Program-made: the position numbers and the translations under genes
NCBI GenBank assembly: GCA_004794655.1
Contig: SMMW01000518.1
Location: 62,001-126,000, forward strand
DNA: 64,000 nt
Source of the DNA: Marisa cornuarietis
Taxonomy: Eukaryota > Mollusca > Gastropoda > Architaenioglossa > Ampullariidae
Direction: 5' to 3'
Shown here: in pieces, positions 49,853 to 62,780 of the stretch
Position numbering within the stretch: position 1 is the first letter of the stretch
Layout of the letters: each line of letters begins with the position of its first letter
Notes under the pieces: generated by a model
Told to the model about the DNA's origin: nothing
The model's input: only the letters and a program-made list of their open reading frames with translations
Databases searched by the model: none

Positions 49853-52800
49853 TTATGATGGATCGCTTAATAAACTACTAAAATATAAAAAAAATGAGCG
49901 CAGCAGCATATCAATTTAAAGCCGCTTAATATTCATTTAGTAGACCACCGTAATCTGCCCACAGATCTTCGGGAATACTATCTGAAACATACATGGCAAA
50001 TCTCAGCAAATAAAGCTAGCGGGGGTTTTGAGATTTCCAATAATGTTCATTAATAACGTCTGTTATAGCATGTCTGGCTGTGTTGGGGGCGCTGTATAGC
50101 GAGCAGGCGGGGAAAGCGCGTGCTGCGCGATGCACGTTTTGCGTCGGTGGAACTTTTCTTAGTCAGAGCGGTGCATGACTTTAAGGCTTGGTTTTAAACC
50201 ATGACCTTTTTTAAAAATGGAGAATGTGCATGGCAATCGCTTGTTACTTAGTGTCGGCGACCTGCAGAACTGATTTCATGTTTGATTCTGAAATCCCCAA
50301 ATCTTCTCAGGCTCACACAACGCACCCTGCAAGCAAGGAGCTGGTGAAAGTCAAATTTATTCACCCTGAACAAATGGTACTCCTCAAGCAAACGTCAGAC
50401 AAAAAAAAAAAAATTAATCTGTTTTCATCTCTAAAGAAAACTACCAACAGCAGGAAAAAAGCAAAGGCGCCCCTAAAACAAGTGGTCTCAGTCATTCCTT
50501 CGCTAACAGCAGCAGGTTGGTGTGGAGGTAACGAAAGATAACATTTTCCGCAAGAAGAAAATCAATCACATCACTCGTTTCATGCTCTCCACTGACTTCC
50601 AGTTTCTAAGTGCATTCAGTATAAAGGTCAACATCCTCAAAGTCCTCTGTTACAAGTGTTTTAATGGCTCTGTCCCCACCGACCTGTCCAACTCACTAAA
50701 TATCTCTTGATTCCCTCAAAGGTTTGCATTCCTCAAACCAGACTCATTAATTTGGTCCGCGTTTCTTTTCTGTCTCTGGTACGCTCAACTGGAACGAACC
50801 GCCCCTCCATATTCACGAGTAAGAGATTTCCTCATCTTTTTAAAATTTCTCTGAAATCTTTTTATCCTGCCATTGTGTGTGTGTGTGGGGTGGGTGGGTG
50901 GGTGGATGGGTGTAGGTGTATACCTTGAGATGGTGACGAGGAGGAGAATGACGACGACAACGATGATGATGACTTGTTTGTTTGCTGTTTTTTTTTTTTG
51001 CGGTTCACACAGTATGTTACCTTTCAACAGGTATATGGTTAATGAACATTTTCTTACCTATTCTGATCCAAGGACACCAATGTAAGTTGTGCTTATTAAG
51101 TACGATAGTCATTCACAAGTGGAGTTGCAAAGAGAACTGTGTCAGGGAATGTTGATAGATATATCTAGCACATGTATACATGCCTTAAATCTCCAGTTTG
51201 TTGAGAGTCGTTTGATACTATATTATTGACACTGCAATTCTGTCCTTCGAATTTTCGATAAGTTAAAATAATCTTTCGAGGTTAAAATGTTAAACTGATA
51301 GTGTTATCGACCACAGAGAGAGAGAGAGAGAGAAAAAGGGGTAAGGAGAAATATTGGTCTTATTAGCAACTAAGGCTTTCTAACAGCAAAGCTGCCTTGA
51401 CTGTAATTAGGTGATACATGCAGAGAAATAAAAGCGTATCCAAGACGAAATCTGAATGCTAGACATCTAATCCTTCGCTCTGCCCACGGACGTGTATAGG
51501 TGGATTGCTGTCTGTCTGCCGAGAACAACGCTGAGCCTCTTGCGAAGTTCTCCGCTGTTGGTCTCGGCGAGCCTTAACAATAAATGTGAATAAACCGGAA
51601 GCTATATTGTCCAAAGCCTCGTTTTAGAAGTTAAACTGAAATGTGACTAAACCGGAAGCTATTTCGTAACCAGCCTCGTTCTATGACTTCACTGAAAAAA
51701 AATCGTCTGCAAGCAGTCCAGTAATACACGTCTGTGCTCTGGACCGCGTTACTGCAGAATTGACTTCTGGGACAAACAATTAGCAGTAAAGTGTGATTGT
51801 ATGTTATCAAGGGGAATGATACCGTCTTAAAGTCTTTTATTGTCAAGGTCACGTGACTGTTCTTGATGCGAACGTTACGTGGCAGCCCCCCTTGTCCTCC
51901 TGGTGCCTATGCCACTGCACTCCACGAAACCTGTGATGGGACGTCGTCCAAATTGACGATGTCAAAGCTTTGCTTGTGTGTCTGCAGCAACAGCTTAGTG
52001 AGTAAAGCTGCGAGGCATAAACTTCAACAATTGTGGTTACTTAATTCGTGAGCACAAGTTCACAATTTTTTAATCCTCTAGTTCCGACGTTTCATTCCAG
52101 GGGGAAAAAACTCAGTACAAGCGTATAACCGAAATCAAACTTATTTTGAGATTGTAATGAAGAATTTTTTTCTGAATAATTAGTGGTGTGCGTGTCTAGG
52201 AATTTAGAATACTCAATTAACTTGACAGGGTTTACCGTTCCTGAGTGTGTAGGAGGGTGAAGTTTATTTGGGGTTAGAACTGAGTTTTTATTCCGAGTGT
52301 ATTTATGTAGTACATATATTTACGTGGACAAGGCGTGCGGGAGACAGGTGTAGTTTGTCTTGCGTTGGAAGAAAGAATACGCAAATATGAGTGGGTGAGT
52401 GACAAAACGTATAATGGGGTGTTTGTAATCAGTTTTACCCCCTCATGCCTACGACGAATTACAAACACAAAATACTTTGACGAGCCCCCACAGGGGAAGG
52501 TGAAGGAAAGTTTAGACTGTTTATCTTCAGTTGTAGTTAAGATGAACAATGGAGGTGCTTGACCTTCAGCTGAAATCATAGAAGTGGAGAGCGAAGACAG
52601 TTGATGTTAGACAGCAGTCAGAATGGAGGAAGTCTGGAGAAAGTAGACTGTTTGAAAAGCTGCACGATTATGTCGGCAACACACCTCGTCCATGGGGTGT
52701 TAGAGCCAGAATGTTATTCTTTCGTTGTTCATAGTTTTCAACCGGTTTTCATTTTGCAGCTTCACGCAGACATGTTCAGCTGCCTCTCCATCGCGTCTTT

Positions 52801-53055
52801 ATTTTTTTTTTCCCTTGAGAACGACGCACACAAAGACGTAAGACGAAGGACACCATTCACACACGAAACAATATTATAAAACCGACTACAGCTCATTACA
52901 GTGTTCAAGAAGGGAAAAGGTCAACCTTTGACATGTTGACATGAAGCAGCAATTTGTGCGAGTGTAATTAATAAGCGGAAGTTATTAAATCGCCTATTGA
53001 AATATGAACTTTGTCGCGTATGCCACCGTCTTTATGATCTCAAGCTTTAGTTGTC
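49853..53055. other. Intergenic, with probable LINE remnants
   Basis: Around 50560-50860 the plus strand translates to fragments resembling the C-terminal end of LINE reverse transcriptases (HITRFMLS, VNILKVLCYKCFNGSVP), a weak match. An (AG)n run lies at 51313-51333. An imperfect direct repeat (AAACCGGAAGCTAT then AGCCTCGTT) occurs at about 51590 and 51640. No supported gene. Confidence 0.4.
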
Positions 53056-53327
53056 CTGGGGCCGGTTGCACAACACATTTCTAATTTTAAACACGTTTAG
53101 GCCTTAACTCTATTTAGATTAATTAGTTTAAAGTGCACACCACAATTTTAGAATTGTTAAAACTAAAACTGCTTTAAGTAAGATAAAGTTGTTTAAGTCT
53201 GACTTTCCGTCCTGTCAGTAAAATTTTTTGTATGTTTTTCTGCAATGCATTAAAATGGCTAAGAAGAGATTTTGCCTCTTTAGAACAGTTTTAAGGTTTA
53301 GAAACTTTTTTGTGCAACTGGTCCCTG
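53056..53327. mobile_element. MITE with GTTGCACAA termini, copy 1 (272 bp)
   Basis: Starts CTGGGGCCGGTTGCACAACA and ends TTGTGCAACTGGTCCCTG, terminal inverted repeats of about 18 bp. A second copy at 61859-62093 has the same termini and nearly the same interior (ACTCTATTTAGAT, GCTTTAAGTAAGATAAAG, GTCTGACTTTCCGTCC) but lacks roughly 38 bp. No coding capacity, and no target duplication could be recognised, so the superfamily is open. Confidence 0.8.
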
Positions 53328-53608
53328 ACCTCTTCTTAGCAAAAGACAGTAAGGCCCAGCGGATAGAGTTCATGCTTGGTCTTGAGCAGAAGTTTCTAGA
53401 CTTCCTGACAGCTGCTCAGAGTTTTTTGAAATAGGAGAATATGGATGCGTGGACATCATAATTCATCTACAATGCTTTCAAACCTAGAAATGCACGTGCG
53501 CTAAATTTGCGCAACTTTACCTTGTACAGACCCGCATGCGCATTCAAATAAACTAAAAGCACACGAGTTGTCGGGTGTGACAGGTGGATTACACGGCTGT
53601 GTGTGTTT

Positions 53609-53659
<51 letters not shown>

Positions 53660-54764
53660 GTTGTTGTTCAGATCAATCCGTAAGAAATAAGTGTCTGATT
53701 ACAGATATAAATAAATATTACGTAGTGACCCCTTTGTGACCCTACAAATGGTACATGACGCGAGTCACAGTCACCACGCTAATCTCGGTTTCACGCAGCG
53801 TTGCACTTTCATAGCGCACTTCCAGGGTCACGAAGTCTACCCCAGTCCGCTTTACTAACGAAGATAGTCAACATCCACTATCCTGCTGACAGCCTCATTT
53901 GTACCTTTCGTGTGACGTCACCAAAAAGTGCCAGGTAAACAAAACAACTTGGATAACAAACATGAAATAGTGGAGAGGTCAACCGATGAGAGACATGTTT
54001 ATCATCGCGCAAAACCGGCTCAGGTGGCGCACTCATCGCCGTTGCTGCGTCTAATATGGTCTCCCTCCTCCTCGACGACAGGTACCGGTGGGGCTGCTTG
54101 CTCCGTGTCTAGTTGGTGCCAGATGATGATGATGGTTCCCAGCCAATAAATTACCTGTTGGAATGGATCGAAGCTCAGTAGACCTTACCAAAAGTTAGGA
54201 ATACGAGATTTTATCCACTAAACCCTTGGTAACCGGCTGGGTAAATGTGCTTTATTAACACGAGTACGAAGGGGAAATGTTGGTTGGTTTATTTTGACCG
54301 TAACGTGCTGCCACCTAGTGTTCCCCGAGTAACCGATCTATACAGCGATTGTCAAAGGATTATCAGCGGCGACAGGTCGAGTGTTCTGCCACTTCGCTAT
54401 TGACCTTTTCACCATTTCGAGCACCTCGTGTTCGAGGGTGAGCTTTTGTGGTCATGTTTTATCACGTGCCTTGTGTTTGTTCGTCGGACACGGGAGACTG
54501 CAGTCGTCTGACCAGACAAATGGACCCCCAGCCCTAGCTTGAGCTATTTTGTTTCGTTCTAATTATAGATCACATGACTCCCTTAGTTTCGCTCTATAAT
54601 GACTCCGCATGTGTTTTTAAGTAGCCGTCAGAGCAGATTGTGTCCAAAGAAGCCATTTAGCAAGGTCCCTTGAATGGTATCGGATATCGTCTAGTCACAT
54701 GGGCAAATGTTTTTCAAAACTGCTGAAGCGTGATATTCCTACACCTTGACTAGAGGTGAGCTTG
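53328..54764. other. Intergenic; possible isolated exon and a microsatellite
   Basis: Directly after the MITE, 53341-53434 follows a CTTCTTAG acceptor-like site and encodes about 30 residues (DSKAQRIEFMLGLEQKF then FLTAAQSFLK) before a TAG. The composition looks protein-like, but no partner exon or family was recognised, so it is not called as a gene. The rest shows nothing supported. Confidence 0.3.
53597..53668. repeat. (GT)n microsatellite
   Basis: About 70 bp of GT repeats with a few TTT interruptions at the 5' side and a TTG run at the end. Confidence 0.95.
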
Positions 54765-55331
54765 TATGGGGCGCCAAGAGGGGAATTTTCTCAAATTTGC
54801 TATTTCTAGCTATACATTGCAATGTATAATTATAGAATGCAATGTATAGCTATACATTGCATTTTATACTTATAGATTACATTTTATAGTTATAGATTGC
54901 ATTCTATAACTATACATTGCATACAACTATACATTGGTCTTTGACCTTCTTTTCCATTATGCAAATGAGCCAGCCTCGTTCCGTATACATTTCAAGTCAG
55001 TATTAAGTTATAGAATGCAATCTATAAATATAGATTTCGAATGTATAGATAGACTGCATTCTATAGCTAAAGAATTGAAAGGTATATATAAAATGAATTG
55101 GATAGCAGCTTCTGAGTATAATATAAATGAAACACTTCGGTTTTTACCGAGTTTTTCTCTCTCTAGCTATACATTGCAATGTATAATTATAGAATGCAAT
55201 CTATAACTATAAAATGCAATCTATAAGTATAAAATGCAATGTATAGCTATACATTGCATTCTATAATTATACATTGCAATGTATAGCTAGAAATAGCAAA
55301 TTTGAGAAAATTCCCCTCTTGGCGCCCCATA
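54765..55331. repeat. Palindrome-array element, copy X2, with long inverted-repeat arms
   Basis: The element begins TATGGGGCGCCAAGAGGGGA and ends with its reverse complement; the inverted arms continue inward through TTTTCTCAAATTTGC and TATTTCTAGC. Short duplications AGCTTG(T) abut both ends (54759 and 55332). Inside are arrays with a 20-bp period whose unit is near-palindromic (CTATACATTGCAATGTATAG at its most perfect): about 5-6 units in the left arm, 6 in the right and about 3 in the middle. A conserved core begins ATGCAAATGAGCCAGCCTCG at 54959. A spacer homologous to that of X1, in reverse orientation, occupies about 55070-55165. No protein is encoded. Confidence 0.82.
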
Positions 55332-57820
55332 AGCTTGTGACCTTCAAGCAATGCCCAGTGCAAAAGGGGTCGATGGATCCATGGTGGATCAAAATACAGG
55401 CAGGCAAATGAATGGGTAGACGACTAAATTGACACAAGTGAGGGTCACGCGCTATGAACAAAACATTCGGTTAGACGTCAGTCTAAAAATAGCTGCCACA
55501 TTTGGGCATCATTTTTCTATTAAAAGACTCGCACTCGCGTCATTAAGCCTAGTTAAGATCTTCACGTGCTCGGTGACAGTTCACCAGCAGTCACGAGACA
55601 ACACGAGGGGTAATCTTTCACGGATTCCGCACTCATATGACGCACTGGTTGTTCTGACGAAATTGTAAATAATTCCGACTGGTCAAAATTGTGGGGCGTT
55701 ATATGGGAGAAAGCTGGCCTATATCTCTTTCTTTTGGTACCTTATTCTGGGGTGTCAGTCTCAAAAGAATTAAATGCTTAATTAAAATGCTAATGACAAA
55801 CAGAAGAATGCCAAAAAAGTCGAAATATTTCTTGTAATTTCTTTTAAAACTACTGTGTATTTTCATGCAATCAGTCACATGGCTGGCTTTACTTACATAC
55901 ATCTGTGACTCGGATATTCCAATTTTGTAAAACAAAAAACTGTTAAAAATATACGAGACACTTATGGGGAACTTATCCTCTCGACACCCTCCTGTTGAGT
56001 AATCTGATATTGGGCTGCGATATAATCATGCACGTGATGGTGGAAAAACAGTGGGGCAGGAAGGTGTGGTTTAGGGTGGCATAGGTGTTGTTAGCTGCGC
56101 ACGAGTGACTTGTGGTAAGTGCTTTGCAAGTCAGGTGTGTCGCGCACGAGTGACTTGTGGTAAGTGCTTTGCAAGTCAGGTGTGTCGTGTGTGCACGATC
56201 TATTCGGTAACATCTGCAAAAGATAATTCTCGTGCTGTTCTGTGAATATATTTAGTGGCACAAAAACACAACATCAGCCTGCCCTCGACTTTCTCTCTCT
56301 CTCTCTGTTTACTCTTTTGTCAACAAGAGTTTGTGTGATGACTGCTCTGTCTCTTTTCAGAGAACATGCCAGAAGGTTATTTATTATGCCATGGATATAT
56401 TGCGTGGATTTCGGATATCTTGGGGATTCATATCTGTAGAGTGTACTACTTTATTAATCCTCTATTACGTATATAAATTACCTTGTAACATAATATTTAT
56501 ATATTACATTTCGATATATTATTCTTCAGAAGGTTACATACATTCACAAGAAAGTCTTGATTTTCAAACTAGAAAACGCTTATGTCAGCAGGATAACAGT
56601 GTATTTTTTTTATAAGTGTATATTTAAAATATTCTTCCATAATACAGCTTCTTGTCATACATCGCTTTAGTGGTGCGCTTTCAAACATCACGGGCTTGAA
56701 CGCCTAAATTTAGGGGGACAAAATTTCTACTCCATCCCATTTTTTATATGTTCGCGGCTTATGCCCCTAGTCTCTTCGCCAACAATCTCTCTTCCACACA
56801 CTCCGTCTCTCCCTCACTCGCTCTCATTCACTTCAACTATGTGCATGTGCGCGCGCGTGCACCAGACAAGTCATATCAGAAAAGCTATAAAAGATATCCA
56901 TCGATTATGTACATGTATTTTATATCTGTCAATCGCACCTTAGTACTGCATCTTAACTACTATACTTGAATATCGTTTCATTTATTCTTGCTACTGTAAA
57001 CTAAGTTTTTATTATTAAACTTGAAAAGTTTTCTGACAAAAGATAAAAATCCCGTGATTTTCAGTCATTATGAAGCAGTCTCTCTCTCTCTTTCTCTTTT
57101 AAAATAATCTTAAAACTTGGCAGTAGTTTTGTCAAATTACAAAATTCATAAAGAATTTTCTGACAATGTCTCTCAGCACTTGGTGATTTTTTTTTCTTTA
57201 AATTGAACTAATCAGATTGAAGTGGTTACAGTGACTACGGAATGTGAAGTTAGTGGTTACGGAAAACCATACGAAAGAAGCATTGTGAAGTTTTGAACTT
57301 TTGTGTCTAAATTTTGAAATACACGTTTGTTGCAAGTCTTGCGTACTCAAGTACTTGCTTATTTAATTTATTGCCCATTTACTTCAATCAAAATTACTTC
57401 AATAATTTTCGCACAACGGGAAGTTACAGACGCCAGCAGTTGGTAGTCATTCGTTAGTGATTTTATTTTTACTGTCAATGTTTTTAGTGTTAGTAGTGTA
57501 GCAGCATTTCACTGTCTGGAGGCAATTACCTAATTTCATTCTCAAAATATCTGTCAGGACTGCGGAGAAAATACTAACAGGCACGTCCCCTGGTGTTATT
57601 TTTTTGCCATGCCTGCGTCACCCTGAATACATATAATCTGGGTGTGTCCTCTTTTCATCTTATTCCACGTTCCACTGTTCCGTCTAAAACGCACTTTGAA
57701 TATCTCCGTGCATGAGTGCTTTTGTCTGAGGGTGCGTGCGTACATGTGCGCTTGTGCATGCGTGAACTTCCTAACCAGTAAAGCCACCATGCGTTGAGGA
57801 TGGGGAAGGGGGAGGGGCAA
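55332..57820. other. Intergenic, no supported gene
   Basis: Contains a perfect 45-bp tandem duplication (56097-56186) and short TC runs near 56291 and 57080. No ORF with recognisable similarity. Confidence 0.4.
56097..56186. repeat. Perfect 45-bp tandem duplication
   Basis: The unit starts GCGCACGAGTGACTTGTGGT and ends CAGGTGTGTC; 56097-56141 and 56142-56186 are identical by eye. Two units only. Confidence 0.93.
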
Positions 57821-57824
57821 GGCT

Positions 57825-57832
57825 TATAAATA
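57825..57832 (+). promoter_or_regulatory. TATA box of the secreted cysteine-rich protein gene
   Basis: TATAAATA lies within a G-rich context (GGGGCAAGGCTTATAAATATAG). Transcription would be expected to start about 25-35 bp downstream, giving a 5'UTR of about 360 nt before the ATG at 58215. Confidence 0.55.
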
Positions 57833-58214
57833 TAGGAGGACAGGCCTTGAAGTCTGTTCGAGTTCAGAGGAGCGCTTCCTACAGAACGAGTGGAACAGAA
57901 AGAAAGGGAGGGAGGGAAAAACGACAAAACAAAACGAGTACGCAAGAAGCGTCATTTTTCAACCGCTACTCTTCACAGCAGTTTCCGTTTGCTACCTTCA
58001 CAGTGCCGCTCCACTCCGAGGAGGTAAAGAAAAATTGTTACCTGGAGCTAGGTCACCAAGGTTACTTTGCGGGCTAGCCGAGTGACGTTTGCTCAGGTTG
58101 TAACGAGCTTTCACATCAGTCTCCTTGTACAGAGCAACGCCCTGCTGCTTTTGTAATCGACACAAAACCAGGTGGACAGTTGCAAGCGGTTTGTGAGGAA
58201 AACCTCCAGACAAC

Positions 58215-58361
58215 ATGGGCCACTTCGCATCGAGTTGTTTCTGCTTTGTTTTGTTGGTAAGCTAATGCATCTTTCAGTATCTTGTTCGCCTGATGTAGGA
58301 GGTCTAGTGAGTGTCTGCAGGACTCGATATTAAATTGTATATGGCTGTCTGTGATATCTTC

Positions 58362-58416
<55 letters not shown>

Positions 58417-61400
58417 TATTTGATTGTCTGTAGGTCTGTATTCATTATGTATTTTGTATAATGTTGTTAGGGGTACTCGATATATATATATATATACTAC
58501 TGAATGCAGTTGCTTGTGAAACTCATTAAGTATATGCTATCACTGATCTCTACTGCTGTCTGTACACTGTACACTGTACTGTACACCTTCCTACAATTGA
58601 ATTTTTCAAATCTGCACTGAAAACGCACCTTTTCCTTGAGCATTACTCCTAACACAATGATAGTCCTTCTTACTCTCCCCCCTTCCCTCTTGCTACTTTA
58701 CCCATCTTTCTCGCAGAATCACTATATTTCTCTGTTCCTGTTACTTGATGCCTTTTGTTTTCTGTTTCGTCGTCAGTACTGTCGTTTTCTTTCGTCCCCT
58801 TTGTTCTGTATCTACTTAGTCCACGTCTCTTCCTCGTTTTAAGCGCTAAGAGCATGCTCTCTATGAGTGTGAATATGCGCTATAAAAATCTTCACTATTA
58901 TTATTATTATTATTATTACACACTGTATTCTCTTCATAAGAATACAAGAAGTTAGAAAGTAAACTGGTAAATAAAAGTCCCAAACAGTTTGTTCATCTCA
59001 TAAGCAATCGTTTCTGGCCACCAGTAGGTCTGCTTCGCTGAAAATCTTTTTCTCACCATCTCACCCCTGGTTTCTTATCTCTCTTGACGTCAGCGTTATG
59101 CGGGGAAAAAGGTCGCCATCAGTCTTTAATCACACGTTCTAGTTTCTTTACTCGCCCCGAGCGATGACTTTAACTACGTGCAGTAAGTGGCCGGAATAAA
59201 GAGTCCACTACTTCTCATGGCAGGGCAGTTGTGACCTGTAACCTGTGGCTTTACCCCGGCATCCAAGGCCGCGGTCATTTGCAACGTCAGTCAGCAAGAC
59301 GAGCGCTTTGAGAACTAATGGCTAAAAATAGATTGTAACCGTTCTTTAAACAAACAAATAAACAAACCTGCAGTTTGAAAATACTAGCAGGAGCAGAGAG
59401 TTCTTTTCTATAACTAATTTGTACTTTATAAATATATTAAGCCCCATAAAAATAATAATAAACATATGCACAATATTTATGTATTTCTTTTGGAAAAATT
59501 ATTTCGTTTTAAGATGTAAATGAAATTAAAAGTACACTTGTACAAACATAGTGGTTTTATAAATGCATAGCAGCTGTTCCGTGAAAGCAGACAGTGATGT
59601 AAAAAAAAATCTAAAAAGTTGTAAGCATAAAATAGAAAATATTTCAAGTAACAATGTATGCTACGCTCATGTTAAATAATGTCAGCAATATTTATAAAAG
59701 TGTGATATTAGGTGAAGAACATAAGTAAAGTGTGCTCTCTGCTTTCAAATGTCTAAGAACAATAAAGTAAAGGTACTTTCGAGCATATTAAGCGAATATT
59801 CGTTTAATTCCTTGAAGGATATATAATTAACTGGAATAGTTTAATTTACGGAAACAACAGGTGGTGAATTATTTATACATTTGAATACGGTTTTTGTTTA
59901 CAGCTTACGACAAAATCTTATCTGTTTCTATTGAGCTAATGATGGAAACCCAATTTTAATCAAAGTAAGTGAGAAGCCGGGAATTCCTAAACATGAGATA
60001 GTATGAATTTTCGCTGAAAATGAACTCTATGCTTTAATTTGTAGTGCAGCTGATGTTGCACCTCATACTTAATGGACATGTTTAGACAACCAACTGCGCC
60101 ACCTGGCTCTACAATCGCGTGAAATAATTCATCCCTCCTGTGCGAGCGCTTTCTCCGTATGGCGGAAAACGAGCAATAAGAATATCTATTCTAAGCTGCA
60201 TATTTATTACCTCGCTGTCGTCTTTTGTGCGTATGTATGTGGAGGAGGAGGGTAGGACAGCTCTTTTTTTTTTTTTTTGAAAAGCGCATTGAGTCGACTC
60301 TGGAGTTGAAAATTGCGCTATATAAATCTGCTTTAATAATAATAATAAATAAAAAAAGAGTGATTGAGGAAAGGAGGCGGAAGTCACTCGACAAAAGCGT
60401 GACAATGTGTGACACAGTGCATGAGGTGTGAGAGCATGTCACATCTGGAAAGCGCTAGTACTCCTCCCTTAACTCCCTTATCACCCTCCCCCCCGCGCCA
60501 GGAAATGCGCACCGTATCTCTCTCTTGATCTAATGGTCGCGCCCTGAGACCACGGACCTTCATTACTGGATAAGCGACTCAAGCTTCTGTCCGGTGTAAG
60601 TCTCAGCTTGCCTTTAGACAGGCCTCGTGTTTCCGGTTCTTTGTTTGCATACCTTAAATAAATTCTTAAAGTAGATGTTTTTTTTTCGTAACAGAACAAT
60701 CTATAAAATAATTTCCAAAAAAATATAAAAAAATGTTTTTTTTAATTGTTGGTGGTAAAACAAGTCAATAGCATCTGTTGTGATGATGATTTTATTTTAT
60801 AAAATTGTCGATAAATCTAAATGCATTTTCTATAAACAAACAGAATACATTTTACAGAAAATGCTGTTTATTTTGCAATCAATCTTCTTTAACAAGTTTC
60901 TGATGACAGAAAAGCTTAATTACTCACTTCTCAAATTTCTTCTACGTTAGGAAGATCCGCCGATTTGACAGAAAACGGAAGCGAAAACCCTCGTTGTTAG
61001 GGTTTGTTACGATTGGTCACTCCTATGATAGAGCAAAGAGGCAACGAATGAGAGACACTTATCCAGTGAATGAAGGTCCGTGCTGAGACAATACCTCTGC
61101 ATACGATATACCATTTCTGCCTCAGCTGGAAAAAGAGGGGGGAAAGTTCACAGAAACAATGGACTATTGTTAAAACCAGTTTCGCAACACCTGACTTTGT
61201 TAAGAAATGTTAAGTAGGTTTTTAAAAATTTATTAGCATTACGCAACCCACTGTTTAAATGTTGATAAAACTAGAGATTTTTTCTTTCCTGCTTGAAAAC
61301 AAAAGAAGTTCGCATGTGAAGTACGAACGATTTGGAGTGCATGAGAATAAAGTCCTGTGTAGTAAGCATGACAAAGATGGTTTCACTGGAACTGGTCAGA

Positions 61401-62714
61401 GGTCCATTATAGGTTTCTTTTTAACCGAAACCAGCCATAGTTTTAATTCACACCACGATTTCTACATAACTACCACAATGAAGCCATCATGGTTCTTTCT
61501 ATAAAAGGATTCCTGCATGCAGCGGTTACAATCACTGTGTCAACTGCGGTACCCACTGTTGACTGTGCCTTCTTCCAAGAAGTCCACCTTTTATTCAATG
61601 ACGCGGCTCAACGAACATAATTAAGCGTTAGAGTTGCGCAGCGGCTGGAGTTGTGGGGCGTAATTAGAGCTTTAAGGTATCACATTCACTACGTCGGTCG
61701 CCTACCATAACTTTCTTCACTGTTAAAAAAACAAACATTGCCCCACCCTTTATGGGCCATGTCGGGTAGTGCTCTGACATCAATATAGGTTTATTTCATC
61801 CCTTCCTCCCCTCCCACACATACACCAAAAAAACCCTTTTAAATTATTCTTTAAAGCCCTGGGGTCAGTTGCACAACACATTTATAATTTTAAACACTTT
61901 TAGGCCTTAACTCTATTTAGATAATTTAAAACTAAAACTGCTTTAAGTAAGATAAAGTTGTTTAAGTCTGACTTTCCGTCCTGTCAGTACAATTTTTGTA
62001 TGTTTTCCTGCAATGCATCAAAATGGGAAAAAGATATTTTGCTTCTTTAGAACAGTTTTAAGGTTTAGAAACGTGTTGTGCAACTGGCCCCTGACGTCTT
62101 TTTTCTTAAAATATCATGAGTTTTTGGCTGGTTTCTTGGGAAGGTCATTGGGTTTCGGTGAGGACCATGTCTTTGGGCTTCTACGTCACCGAGATTTTTT
62201 TTTTTTTAATGACAAACTGAATGGTAAGCAGATCACCGGTGTGACACGTCGGTCCACCTGATCCTACTTACCTCCTTTCCCAACCCATTCCCTTCGGCAA
62301 CTGCTGTTCAAGGTTCTTGAACCATTGGCTGGAAGGCTAAACTAGATTGCTGAATGATACTGAATGACAGAGTGAGCAGGCTGGTATTATTTTTCTTATA
62401 CACCAGAAAAGATGGGGAGCTGGCGGCAGTATTGTGAGACTGACACTCACGGCCGTTTGGTAAACTAGGCTGTAAATGTTGTTTACCTAGGCAACTTAAT
62501 GAACCCATTTCCGTCTTATCCGAGGCTGCTTTCTGTCTACCTGAAGGCACCAGCTGCGCTTACTGGAGTGTGAAGGTCGTTTACCTTGTGCTTCTTTTGC
62601 TGTGCATGTATCTGTCCTAAACCAAAAAAAAACCAACAACCACCCATTCACAGAGAGAGAGATATTAGCCCACTCTCGAAGTCCAATGGCAGGCTGCGAT
62701 ACATAGATCGATGA

Positions 62715-62780
<66 letters not shown>

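Noticed and set aside
50224..50541. 105-codon plus-strand ORF with a Lys-rich stretch
   Set aside because: No recognisable family, no splice partner or promoter; Lys comes from a poly-A run.
52335..52562. 75-codon plus-strand ORF of fairly protein-like composition
   Set aside because: No homologous motif, no neighbouring exons and no supporting signals; likely chance.
54765..55331. CRISPR-like regular repeat array
   Set aside because: Regular 20-bp periodicity, but units are contiguous palindromes without unique spacers, and the genome is animal.
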